NCBI GenBank assembly: GCA_018969165.1
Contig: JAGWYX010000059.1
Span: 1 to 10,656 of the forward strand
Direction of reading: 5' to 3'
Length of the DNA stretch: 10,656 nt
Origin: Verrucomicrobiota bacterium
GTDB lineage: Bacteria > Verrucomicrobiota > Verrucomicrobiia > Limisphaerales > JAGWYX01
In this document: positions 1-7,131 of the stretch, one piece after another
Layout: each line of letters opens with the position of its first letter
Numbering within the stretch: position 1 is the stretch's first letter
Program-made: the position numbers and the translations under genes
Notes under the pieces: generated by a model
The model's input: only the letters and a program-made list of their open reading frames with translations
Database searches by the model: none
What the model was told of the DNA's origin: nothing

Positions 1-605
1 GGCGGACTCCCCTGGCGCTGATCCAGGAGGCCTTGCGCGCGGCGCGGCTGCAACCGGAGCAGATCGAGGTGCTGGCCGTGGGTCTTGGCCCAGGCTCGTA
101 CACCGGCATCCGCGCCGCCATCGCCATCGCCCAAGGCTGGCAGCTAGCCCGAACCGTTCGCCTGCTTGGCCTCAGCAGCGCGGAATGCCTCGCCGCCCAG
201 GCGCTGGCCGCCGGCTGCCGCGGCCGCGTCGCCATCGCCATCGCGGCGCAACGCGACGAGTTCCACCTCGCCGCCTACGAGCTGGCGGCCTCGGGCGCGC
301 GACTGGTCGAACCGCTCCAACTGGTCCGTCGCCCGGTCGTCCAAGCCCGCGCCGACCAGGGCGAGGTCCTGATCGGCCCCGAGCTGGACGCGAGGCTGCC
401 GGGTGCCCGCCAGTTTTTTCCCGACGCGGCCGTCCTGGGGCGTCTGGCGGAGGGCAGAACGGACTTTGTCAGCGGCGACTGTCTCCAACCGCTGTGTCTC
501 CGGCAAGCCGCCTTCGCGCAGGCACCGCCCCCACGGCTGGTCGGGCTTACCGCGCCGACCGAGGATGCCGGTCAGCCTCGCTCGGCGCCAGCCACGAACC
601 GATGA
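1..605 (+). CDS. tsaB: TsaB, tRNA N6-threonylcarbamoyladenosine synthesis protein (5' truncated by window)
   Basis: TsaB is the non-catalytic ASKHA-fold partner of TsaD in the complex that puts threonylcarbamoyl on A37 of ANN-decoding tRNAs in the cytoplasm. The reading frame is open from the window edge (first full codon at 3) to TGA at 603-605, about 200 codons. TsaB is usually about 220-240 residues, so roughly the first 25-30 residues, including the first nucleotide-fold strand, lie outside. The family hallmark GLGPGSYTGIRAA is encoded near 81-119, followed by AIAQGW and LSSAECLA. The TTG at 33 lies inside the protein and is not the start. The stop overlaps the next gene's start (ATGA, 602-605), so the two are probably translationally coupled. 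The C-terminus is low-complexity and diverges from the family. Identification is by motif recognition only. Confidence 0.9.
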   Translation, partial: RTPLALIQEALRAARLQPEQIEVLAVGLGPGSYTGIRAAIAIAQGWQLARTVRLLGLSSAECLAAQALAAGCRGRVAIAIAAQRDEFHLAAYELAASGARLVEPLQLVRRPVVQARADQGEVLIGPELDARLPGARQFFPDAAVLGRLAEGRTDFVSGDCLQPLCLRQAAFAQAPPPRLVGLTAPTEDAGQPRSAPATNR

Positions 606-1744
606 AGCACTCCTACCGCTGCTGGGCCGAGGTGGACCTGAACGCCCTGCGCGAAAACCTGGCGTGGTTGCGGCATCGCGTCGGGCCTGGAGTGAAAATC
701 CTGACGGTGGTCAAGGCCGACGCTTACGGTCATGGGCTTCGGCAAATCGCCGCCCTGCTGATGCAGAGTGGCTCCGACCTGTTCGGCGTCGCCAACCTGC
801 AGGAAGCCCGGGCGATCCGCATCGTCGGTCAGGGCTGGCCCATCCTCATGCTGGGCGCCTGCCTGCCCGACGAGGTCGAGACCGCCGTGCGCGACGGGGT
901 CATGCCGACCCTTTCGAGCGAGGGCGAAGTCAGGCGCTTTGCCGCCGCCGCCCAACAAGCCGGCAAGACCGTGCGGGTCCACCTCAAGGTGGACACCGGC
1001 ATGGGACGGTTGGGCGTCCCCGCCGAACGCGCCCTCGAACTAATCGGGCTGATTGACCGCTTCCCTGGCCTCAGACTGGATGGGCTTTACACCCACTTCG
1101 CCTCCGCCGAGGACGACTCCCGGTTTACTCGACTCCAGAGCCGCCGCTTCCGGCGGCTGCTCGCCCGACTGGCAGGCGAAGGAATCCGCGTTCCCCACAT
1201 CCACGCGAACAACAGTGCGGCCCTGTTGCACGAGCCGGAGACGACCTACAACCTGGTCCGGCCGGGGCTGCTGGTCTATGGGATCGCGCCGCCTGGCCGG
1301 CGCGCCCGATCCTCGCCCTTGGACCGGCAAGTGCGCCCGGCGTTGTCGCTGCATTGTCGCGTGAGCTTGATCAAGGAAGTTCAGCGCGGCACCCCGTTGA
1401 GCTACGGCGGAACGTTCGTCACGCCCCGCCTCATGCGCGTGGCCACGCTCACCGCGGGGTACGGCGACGGTTACCCGCGGGCGGGCAGCAACCGCGCCGA
1501 GGTCCTGATCCGCGGGCAGCGCTGCCGCGTGCTGGGTCGGGTTACGATGGACCAAACCCTCGTCGCCCTGCCGCGCGCCTCGGGCGCGATGGTCGGCGAG
1601 GAGGCGGTGCTCCTGGGACGCCAGGGCGATGACGAGATCACCGCCGGCGAGCTGGCCGAGCGGTGCGGGACCGTTCCCTGGGAAATCCTCACCAACATCA
1701 CTTACCGCGTGCCACGGGTCTATCGTGGCGGGCAGGCGGCGTGA
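602..1744 (+). CDS. alr: Alanine racemase (PLP-dependent)
   Basis: Interconverts L- and D-alanine in the cytoplasm to supply D-Ala for peptidoglycan. The product is 380 residues, normal for Alr (about 360-390). The N-terminal TIM barrel begins with the typical AEVDLNALRENL. The PLP lysine is K38 in VVKADAYGHG, and HANNSAALL and RPGLLVYG follow. The C-terminal beta domain carries the second catalytic base, Y287 in AGYGDGYPR, then VTMDQTLV and a terminal WEILTNITYRVPRVY. Both catalytic residues are present, so an active enzyme is expected. ATG at 602 is chosen because it gives the family N-terminus and forms the ATGA overlap with tsaB; the frame is open further upstream (to 185), but that extension lies inside tsaB. 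There is no Shine-Dalgarno sequence, which fits translation coupled to tsaB. Confidence 0.97.
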   Translation: MKHSYRCWAEVDLNALRENLAWLRHRVGPGVKILTVVKADAYGHGLRQIAALLMQSGSDLFGVANLQEARAIRIVGQGWPILMLGACLPDEVETAVRDGVMPTLSSEGEVRRFAAAAQQAGKTVRVHLKVDTGMGRLGVPAERALELIGLIDRFPGLRLDGLYTHFASAEDDSRFTRLQSRRFRRLLARLAGEGIRVPHIHANNSAALLHEPETTYNLVRPGLLVYGIAPPGRRARSSPLDRQVRPALSLHCRVSLIKEVQRGTPLSYGGTFVTPRLMRVATLTAGYGDGYPRAGSNRAEVLIRGQRCRVLGRVTMDQTLVALPRASGAMVGEEAVLLGRQGDDEITAGELAERCGTVPWEILTNITYRVPRVYRGGQAA

Positions 1745-1824
1745 GGTCCGGTCGGGCACCGGTCGCGGACGCCGCGTCGGAAACGCATTGAACCCGGACC
1801 GTGAATCGACCTAATCTTCGCCCC

Positions 1825-2856
1825 GTGAAAGCAGCGGTCCTCCACGGCAAGGAACTTATCCGCATCGAAGAGGTGACGCCGCCCGCGCTACGCCCGGGCG
1901 AAGTCCGCATTCGCATCGAGGCGGCGTTGACCTGCGGGACGGATCTGAAGGTGTTCAAGCGCGGGTATCACGCGAAAATGATCGTGCCCCCGGCCGTGTT
2001 CGGCCACGAACTGGCCGGCACGCTCAGCGAGGTCGCACCCGACCTGACGAATTGGCGCGTCGGCGACCGGGTGGGCGTGGCCAACTCGGCGCCGTGCGGG
2101 GCCTGCTTTTACTGCCGGAACGGCCAGGAGAGCCTCTGTGACGACTTGCTTTTTCTGAACGGGGCCTATGCCGAGTCAATCATCGTGCCGGCCCGGCTGG
2201 TGCAAAAGAACCTGCTGCGACTCAAGCCGACGACCTCGTTCCGCGACGCGGCGCTGATCGAGCCGCTGGCCTGCGTCGTGCAAGGCGTCGAGGACTCCGA
2301 ACTCGAGGCTGGCCAGCGGGTGTTGGTCATTGGCGCGGGTCCCATCGGCCTGATGTTCATCGCGCTGGCCCGGCACTTGGGCTGCGCCGTCACTGTCGCC
2401 GGACGCGGTCCGGCACGCCTGCAAACGGCGCGCAAACTGGGTGCCGAACCGGCCATCGACATCACCGCTGCCTCCGACCTGGTTGCCGCGATTCGGGCTA
2501 CGGCACCGTCTCCCTTCGACGCCGTGGTCGAGGCCGTCGGTCAACCGGCCGTGTGGGAGGCGGCCGTCCAGTTGGTGCGCAAGGGCGGCAGCGTGAATTT
2601 CTTCGGTGGTTGCCCCGCCGGGACCAGTGTTCGGCTGGACACGTCCCTGATTCATTACTCGAACTTGACCTTGCGGGCCAGTTTCCATCACACCCCGCGC
2701 ACCGTGCGGCGCGCTTTGGAACTGATCGAGACCGGGATTGTGGGCGCAAACGACTTTATTGATGGCGAATGGCCGCTAAGCCAGTTGCCGACCCTGTTCC
2801 AGCAACTGACCACCGGCAATCGCGCCGTCAAAACGCTCATCCGCGTCCATGAATGA
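1825..2856 (+). CDS. Zinc-dependent medium-chain alcohol/sugar dehydrogenase
   Basis: A 343-residue member of the medium-chain dehydrogenase family (threonine/sorbitol dehydrogenase branch), which oxidises secondary alcohols of sugars or amino acids with NAD(P). The catalytic zinc site is C37 (in TCGTD), H61-E62 (in FGHE) and probably the E of ALIEPLACV. The structural zinc site is complete: C91, C94, C97 and C105, spaced C-x2-C-x2-C-x7-C. The Rossmann motif GAGPIG is at 170-175. The strand after it reads VTVAGRGPARL, with no obvious acidic residue for NAD, so NADP use is possible (inference). GTG at 1825 is chosen because the family N-terminus MKAAVLHG starts there; GTG at 1801 would add 8 uncharacteristic residues. 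No Shine-Dalgarno sequence is evident at either. The gene lies 80 nt after alr. The substrate cannot be told. Confidence 0.88.
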   Translation: MKAAVLHGKELIRIEEVTPPALRPGEVRIRIEAALTCGTDLKVFKRGYHAKMIVPPAVFGHELAGTLSEVAPDLTNWRVGDRVGVANSAPCGACFYCRNGQESLCDDLLFLNGAYAESIIVPARLVQKNLLRLKPTTSFRDAALIEPLACVVQGVEDSELEAGQRVLVIGAGPIGLMFIALARHLGCAVTVAGRGPARLQTARKLGAEPAIDITAASDLVAAIRATAPSPFDAVVEAVGQPAVWEAAVQLVRKGGSVNFFGGCPAGTSVRLDTSLIHYSNLTLRASFHHTPRTVRRALELIETGIVGANDFIDGEWPLSQLPTLFQQLTTGNRAVKTLIRVHE

Positions 2857-2964
2857 GATCGCCCCGGTGCTCGGCCTGGCGCTGGTGCCCGCCGCGTTCC
2901 ACCGCGCCATGACCGACCCCGGAGGCATGCCTTGGCCGCCGCGCGACCGCGCAGCAGCACACCC

Positions 2965-3128
2965 CATGAACCGGGTGGCAGCGGACGTCAGTCCGCTCCA
3001 TTTGCTCGCCAACGAATTGGAGCCGACTCACGTCGGCTGCTACCGGGCGGGGATGGAGGCCTCCTCTCCCCGGCCCTCTCCTGCGCTGGCAGCGGAGGAG
3101 AGGGTGCCCGCAGGGCGGGAGAGGAGGC
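2965..3128 (+). repeat. 164-nt hairpin-rich repeat A, copy 1
   Basis: A compound palindromic repeat in the gap 2857-3155, between the 3' ends of the dehydrogenase and the oxidoreductase. It starts with the boundary word CATGAACCGG (2965-2974). It contains hairpins GCGGAC-GTCA-GTCCGC and AGCCGAC-TCAC-GTCGGCT and a 12-position arm pair around the loop GGC with one mismatch. A copy of the same length and high identity lies at 9494-9657 in opposite orientation. The part of the gap before it (2857-2964) shows nothing recognisable. An open frame across the repeat (2849-3223) is judged spurious. It could affect mRNA 3' ends of both convergent genes, but there is no U-tract terminator. Confidence 0.85.
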
Positions 3129-3155
3129 GCCTTGCTTTGAAAAACAAGCGTCAAC

Positions 3156-4442
3156 CTACGCCAAATGCCACGGCGCTCGCTTGGGGCGATCCAGCCAGGT
3201 GTTCGCCTCGGCATCGCCGATGAACTGTTCCTTGGCCGGGTCCCACTTCAGCCGGCGATGATACCAATACGCCAGGTTGCCCAGGTGACATACCGTCACG
3301 GAGCGGCACCCGATCTCGACATCGCAAATCGGCCGCTGCCGGCTGCGGACGCAATCCAGGAAGTTCGTCAGGTGATTATTGCTCTTGTAGAGGTGGATTT
3401 CGTTCGGGCCGATTGGCTGCGCCGCCACCGACTCGGGGGTCGCTTTGAACTTGCCGCGATCGACAAAGACCGTGCCGTCGGCGCCCGCGAAGGTGACGCC
3501 CCCCTTGCTGCTGTCGTGAATCATCTCGACGCCATTGGCGTAGAAGTAACGCACGCCGCTCGTCGCCTTCGGGTCCTGGGGCGGGATGATCTCCACCGGG
3601 CCACTGTCGTCCATGCCAAGGCCCCATTGGGCGATATCGAAATGGTGGGCGCCCCAGTCCGTCATGCCGCCGCCGGAATACTCGCGGTAATTGCGCCAGA
3701 GCGGAAAGTGTTTGTGCACCCCGCGCGGGCTCAAGATCGAGTTGTAGCCGCGCATCGGCGCCGGCCCGAGCCAGAAATTCCAGTCCAGCCCGGGCTCCAT
3801 CGCCTCGGTCGGTAAGTCGCACCACCGGGACGGGCCGCCCACGCCGACGGTGACGGTATTGATCTTGCCGATGCGCCCGTTGCGGACCAGTTCGCAGGCC
3901 TTGCGAAACTCGCTGGACGACCGCTGCATGCTCCCGGTCTGGAAGACGCGGTTGTTCCGCCGCGCCGCATTGACCATCTGGCGGCCTTCATGGATCGTCA
4001 GCGACAGCGGTTTCTCGCAATAAATGTCCTTTCCCGCGTCGGCGGCGGCGACGGCGACCAGGGCGTGCCAGTGATCCGGCACCGCGATCACCACCGCGTC
4101 GATGTCTTTGCGCCCGATCAAATCGCGAAAGTCCGGGTAGGCGGCGCACCCCTTGTAATCCGTCTGGCCCACGGCGCGGTAATAATCCTCCACCGTCTTC
4201 TGGCTGTGCTCGCGCCGGGTAGCGTCCACGTCCGACACCGCCACCACCTGCGTGACCCGGTGACGGAGGAAACCATCCAGCAAACCGCGCCCCTGCGTGC
4301 CGACCCCGATCGAGCCCAGGGTGATCCTGGAATTCGGGCCGGGATCGGCTCCCCAGACGCGCGACGGAAGGACCAGCGGCGCGCCGAGGGTCAGGGTCGC
4401 GGCGGTTTGCAGAAAGGTACGGCGAGGGAAGGATCGGCTCAT
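3156..4442 (-). CDS. Tat-exported Gfo/Idh/MocA family oxidoreductase
   Basis: A 428-residue NAD(P)-dependent oxidoreductase of the Gfo/Idh/MocA family, which acts mostly on sugars, inositols and their derivatives. The N-terminus has a twin-arginine signal (R7-R8 in PRRTFLQT) followed by a hydrophobic stretch and a likely cleavage after VWGA, so the protein is probably exported folded with cofactor to the periplasm. The Rossmann segment is ITLGSIGVGTQGRG. The family motif EKP occurs in IYCEKPLSL, and GGGMTDWGAHHFDIAQWGLGM is the characteristic C-terminal-domain segment of Planctomycetota/Verrucomicrobiota members. The ATG at 4442 has a plausible GGAG Shine-Dalgarno about 10 nt upstream on the minus strand. 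It is transcribed away from the SDR/lyase pair. The substrate is unknown. Confidence 0.93.
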   Translation of the reverse strand: MSRSFPRRTFLQTAATLTLGAPLVLPSRVWGADPGPNSRITLGSIGVGTQGRGLLDGFLRHRVTQVVAVSDVDATRREHSQKTVEDYYRAVGQTDYKGCAAYPDFRDLIGRKDIDAVVIAVPDHWHALVAVAAADAGKDIYCEKPLSLTIHEGRQMVNAARRNNRVFQTGSMQRSSSEFRKACELVRNGRIGKINTVTVGVGGPSRWCDLPTEAMEPGLDWNFWLGPAPMRGYNSILSPRGVHKHFPLWRNYREYSGGGMTDWGAHHFDIAQWGLGMDDSGPVEIIPPQDPKATSGVRYFYANGVEMIHDSSKGGVTFAGADGTVFVDRGKFKATPESVAAQPIGPNEIHLYKSNNHLTNFLDCVRSRQRPICDVEIGCRSVTVCHLGNLAYWYHRRLKWDPAKEQFIGDAEANTWLDRPKRAPWHLA

Positions 4443-4592
4443 AAGGTTCGTCTCCGTGAAGCGTGTTGCATTTTTAGATTTGTGAAGTCGTCCGCTTTTT
4501 GCTTTTTATCGGGCGAGTATTCACATGAAATCGCGATCGCCTTCCCCTGTCAACGCCGTGAATGGGCAATCCAGCCATTCGTATTCCGGCCC
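4443..4592. promoter_or_regulatory. AT-rich divergent intergenic segment, probable promoter region
   Basis: Between the oxidoreductase start and the double-hairpin repeat, roughly 4464-4515 is clearly AT-richer than the GC-rich surroundings, with several T runs (ATTTTTAGATTTG, GCTTTTTGCTTTTTATC). This is the likeliest place for promoters reading left (oxidoreductase) and perhaps right (SDR). No -35/-10 pair on either strand is good enough to name. The call rests only on composition and divergent gene layout. Confidence 0.25.
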
Positions 4593-4699
4593 GGAGCGCG
4601 GCTCTGTGAGCCGCAGCACGCTCGGCCTGTCGTTGGGAGTGAAACCATTTCCAGGCCCCGTCAGCACCGCCGCCGCTGCGGGTCGCAGACCCGCGCTCC
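4593..4699. repeat. 107-nt repeat G with facing hairpin ends
   Basis: Each end is a hairpin, and the ends are inverted copies of each other. The left end begins GGAGCGCGGCTC and folds as GCGGCTC-TGT-GAGCCGC (4598-4614). The right end, read on the minus strand, begins GGAGCGCGGGTC and folds as GCGGGTC-TGC-GACCCGC. The two hairpins differ at paired positions (C-G versus G-C), so the stem is kept although the sequence changed. The middle (about 4622-4670) shows no structure. It lies directly upstream of the SDR gene and could be part of its 5' leader. Confidence 0.75.
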
Positions 4700-4762
4700 A
4701 AGATGACAAGGGCCGATGGCATTCGCCCCGCGCATTCCCAATCCGTCCTGGCGACGGATACC

Positions 4763-5794
4763 ATGCCCCCTGAACTCATCGAAACCGAGGCGGCCCTGGA
4801 CGAGGTGCTCACGCGACCCTCGACGGCGTTGATCGAGGCGGTCAAAACCCTGGCCAGTCCCCTGCTGATTCTCGGCGCCGGCGGCAAAATGGGACCGACC
4901 CTCGCGGTCCGGATCCGTCGCGCCGCGCAACTCGCGTCGCACCCGCTGGACGTGATCGCCGTCAGCCGGTTCACCGACACCCGGGCCCGGGATTGGCTCG
5001 AACGGAACGGCGTGCAGACCCGGCATGCGGATTGCTTCAAACCCCAGGACCTGGCTCGGCTGCCGGATGCCGCGAATGTCCTCTACCTGGTCGGCCTCAA
5101 GTTCGGCACCGCCGATGACCCGGCGCGGACGTGGGCGGTGAACACCCTGGTGCCCGCGACGGTGGCGACGCGCTACCCCCGCGCGCGCATCGTGGCCTTA
5201 TCCACCGGCAACGTGTATCCGCTTGCCCCGCTCAAAAGTGGCGGGTCGGTTGAGAGCGATCCGTTGACGCCGCTGGGCGAGTATCCGAACGCGGCGGTGG
5301 CGCGGGAACGGATTTTCGAGCATTACTCGCGTGAGAACGGTACGCCGGTGGCGTTGATCCGGTTGAACTACGCCGTGGAATTGCGCTACGGCGTGCTCTT
5401 GGACATCGCGCAGCGGGTCTCTGACGGCCAACCAATCGACCTGGCAACGGGCTACTTCAACTGCATCTGGCAGGGCGACGCCAATGACATGATCCCGCGG
5501 GCGCTGCCCCTGACGGCCAGTCCGCCGCGGATGCTGAACCTGACCGCGCCGGCAATTCTGGGGGTCCGGAACATCGCTCACAAGTTTGGCGTGCTGCTCG
5601 GGCGCGCGCCCCGTTGCGTCGGTATCGAGGCGCCGACCGCGCAACTGAGCAACCCGGCGCGGGCGTGCGCGCTGCTCGGAAATCCGCCCACGCCTTTGGA
5701 GACCCTCCTGCGCTGGACGGCGCACTGGGTTAAGATTGGCGGATGCACGTGGAACAAGCCGACCCATTTCGAGGTACGCGATGGGAAGTACTAA
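4763..5794 (+). CDS. NAD-dependent epimerase/dehydratase-like protein (extended SDR, atypical active site)
   Basis: A 343-residue extended short-chain dehydrogenase/reductase. The nucleotide-binding turn GAGGKMG (38-44) fits G-x-x-G-x-x-G, and LSTGNVYP (S147-Y152) matches the active-site Ser/Thr strand. The active-site tyrosine would be Y174 in GEYPNAAVARERIFE, but the lysine expected four residues later (YxxxK) is A178. That lysine lowers the tyrosine pKa and binds the cofactor ribose in classical SDRs, so the chemistry may differ or be lost. ATG at 4763 is chosen because typical family sequence (LDEVLTRPS) starts soon after. An in-frame ATG at 4703 just outside repeat G would add 20 untypical residues. 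The stop overlaps the next gene by 14 nt, so the two form an operon. The substrate is unknown. Confidence 0.82.
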   Translation: MPPELIETEAALDEVLTRPSTALIEAVKTLASPLLILGAGGKMGPTLAVRIRRAAQLASHPLDVIAVSRFTDTRARDWLERNGVQTRHADCFKPQDLARLPDAANVLYLVGLKFGTADDPARTWAVNTLVPATVATRYPRARIVALSTGNVYPLAPLKSGGSVESDPLTPLGEYPNAAVARERIFEHYSRENGTPVALIRLNYAVELRYGVLLDIAQRVSDGQPIDLATGYFNCIWQGDANDMIPRALPLTASPPRMLNLTAPAILGVRNIAHKFGVLLGRAPRCVGIEAPTAQLSNPARACALLGNPPTPLETLLRWTAHWVKIGGCTWNKPTHFEVRDGKY

Positions 5795-6863
5795 GAACTG
5801 GCCGTGGCCGCCGCCGTGGGTGCTCGAGGCCTTGCGCGGCGGCCGGGTGATCCCGGCGCATCCGCTGGCGCTGGATCGGCGGCGCAGACTGGACGCTCGA
5901 CGTCAGCGGGCTTTGACGCGGTATTACCACGACGCCGGCGCCGGTGGCATCGCCGTCGGCGTGCACACGACGCAATTCGCCATCCGTAGTCCAAGACATC
6001 GATTGCTCCGGCCGGTCCTGGCGCTGGCCGCCGAGACGATGTCAGACTGCGACGCGGTTACGGGCCGGCAGACCGTGCGGATCGCCGGCATCTGCGGGCC
6101 AACGGGACAGGCGACGCGCGAGGCGTGCCAGGCGCGCGAGCTGGGCTACCACGTGGGCCTGCTGTCGCTGGGTGCGCTCCCACAGGCGGACGACCGCCGG
6201 CTGGTGGCGCATTGTCGGAGCGTCGCCAGCGAACTGCCGTTGATGGGATTCTATCTGCAGCCGGCGGCGGGCGGACGAGTGTTATCGCTGCGTTTCTGGC
6301 GGCGTTTTGTGGAAATCCCAAACGTGGTCGCAATCAAGATCGCCCCGTTCAACCGTTACCAGACCTGGGACGTGATCCGCGCCGTGGCCGAGTCGGGGCG
6401 GGCCGGCGAGGTCGCGCTCTACACGGGCAATGACGACCACCTCGTGCTGGACCTGCTGACCCGACATGAGGTGAGGACCGCAACCGGTCCCGTGCGCGTC
6501 GAGGTGGTCGGTGGGCTGCTCGGGCACTGGGCGTTCTGGACGCGGTCGGCGGTTCGCTTGTTGGACGAATGCCGACGCGCGCGGCGGGAAGGTACAATCC
6601 CGGCACGGCTGTTGACGTTGGCGTCACAGATCACGGACGCCAACGCAGCCGTGTTTGACGCGGCGCACGGGTTTGACGGCTGCCTTCCCGGCATTCACGA
6701 GATCCTGCGGCGGCAAGGGCTCTTGGAGAGCACGCGCTGCCTGGAGCCGACGGAGCGGTTGTCCCCCGGTCAGCGGGAGGAAATCGACCGGGTGTGCCGC
6801 GCTTACCCGCATTTGAACGACGATGCGTTTGTGGCGCAGAATCTGGCGCGTTGGTTGAAGTAA
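5781..6863 (+). CDS. DapA/N-acetylneuraminate lyase family protein (dihydrodipicolinate synthase-like)
   Basis: A 360-residue class I aldolase of the DHDPS/NAL family, which uses a Schiff-base lysine in a TIM barrel to condense or cleave pyruvate-type substrates. The candidate active-site Tyr is Y158 in GFYLQP and the Schiff-base Lys is K186 in AIKIAPF; their spacing of 28 equals Tyr133-Lys161 in E. coli DapA. The loop AVGVHTTQF (58-66) sits where DapA has its GTTGE motif but diverges, with His before TT and no Gly-Glu, so lysine synthesis is unlikely and another oxo-acid or sugar-acid substrate is more plausible (inference). It is longer than DapA (about 292), partly through an N-terminal extension and a long C-terminus. 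ATG at 5781 is chosen for GAGG at 5771-5774, 6 nt upstream; it lies within the SDR 3' end. Confidence 0.85.
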   Translation: MGSTKNWPWPPPWVLEALRGGRVIPAHPLALDRRRRLDARRQRALTRYYHDAGAGGIAVGVHTTQFAIRSPRHRLLRPVLALAAETMSDCDAVTGRQTVRIAGICGPTGQATREACQARELGYHVGLLSLGALPQADDRRLVAHCRSVASELPLMGFYLQPAAGGRVLSLRFWRRFVEIPNVVAIKIAPFNRYQTWDVIRAVAESGRAGEVALYTGNDDHLVLDLLTRHEVRTATGPVRVEVVGGLLGHWAFWTRSAVRLLDECRRARREGTIPARLLTLASQITDANAAVFDAAHGFDGCLPGIHEILRRQGLLESTRCLEPTERLSPGQREEIDRVCRAYPHLNDDAFVAQNLARWLK

Positions 6864-6891
6864 TCCGGCATCGGCCGAGCGGGCATGAAGT

Positions 6892-6972
6892 GGGAGCATG
6901 AACGCACTAGGGCGGCGCTGCCGCGCCGCCTGGCCGAGCGGCACCTCGGCCCTACCGTGGGACGGTTCATGG
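6892..6972 (+). repeat. 81-nt hairpin repeat B, copy 1
   Basis: Bounded by GGGAGCATGAAC on the left and CGGTTCATGG on the right. Inside are two perfect hairpins: GGCGGCGC-TGCC-GCGCCGCC and GGCCGAG-CGGCAC-CTCGGCC. A second copy of the same length and orientation is at 9688-9768. It starts 28 nt after the lyase stop codon and may stabilise the mRNA 3' end. No U-tract follows. Confidence 0.85.
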
Positions 6973-7017
6973 AGAGCCCCCATTCGCATATGCGCACGCA
7001 ATGGGACCATGAACCGG
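6963..7017. repeat. 55-nt cassette E with 10-bp terminal inverted repeats
   Basis: The ends CGGTTCATGG and CCATGAACCG are perfect inverted repeats. The core holds the stem CCCATT/AATGGG around a perfect palindrome CGCATATGCG (6985-6994). It shares length and both flanks with the cassette at 9648-9702, but the core differs. Its ends are shared with the adjoining repeats B and D. Confidence 0.75.
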
Positions 7018-7104
7018 ACAAGCCAGGCGTTCGTAGTCCCGCCTTCAGGCGGTCTGGCGCTCCTGCGAGTTGAGACAACTCGCGCTCCGCGGGGCGGTTG
7101 ATGG
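7007..7104. repeat. 98-nt hairpin cassette D
   Basis: Bounded by CCATGAACCGG (7007-7017) and CGGTTGATGG (7095-7104). It contains a CCGCC-TTCA-GGCGG hairpin (7039-7052) and a perfect 8-bp hairpin GCGAGTTG-AGA-CAACTCGC (7065-7083). Only one copy is in this window. It ends 27 nt beyond the stop codon of the convergent selenoprotein gene. Confidence 0.7.
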
Positions 7105-7131
7105 AGAGCCGGTTTAGCGGGCGGTTAACTG

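Noticed and set aside
185..601. Upstream extension of the alr frame
   Set aside because: It overlaps tsaB, has Arg/Pro-rich shadow composition, and Alr homology begins at the ATG at 602.
2849..3223. A 124-codon plus-strand open frame
   Set aside because: It runs through repeat A and into the 3' end of the oxidoreductase, has no recognisable domain, and its peptide is repeat-derived.
5198..5767. A 189-codon minus-strand open frame
   Set aside because: It is the antisense shadow of the SDR gene in high-GC DNA and is Arg-rich without any motif.
6892..7104. CRISPR array
   Set aside because: The repeated words alternate in orientation, intervals are of unequal length and palindromic, and no cas genes are near.
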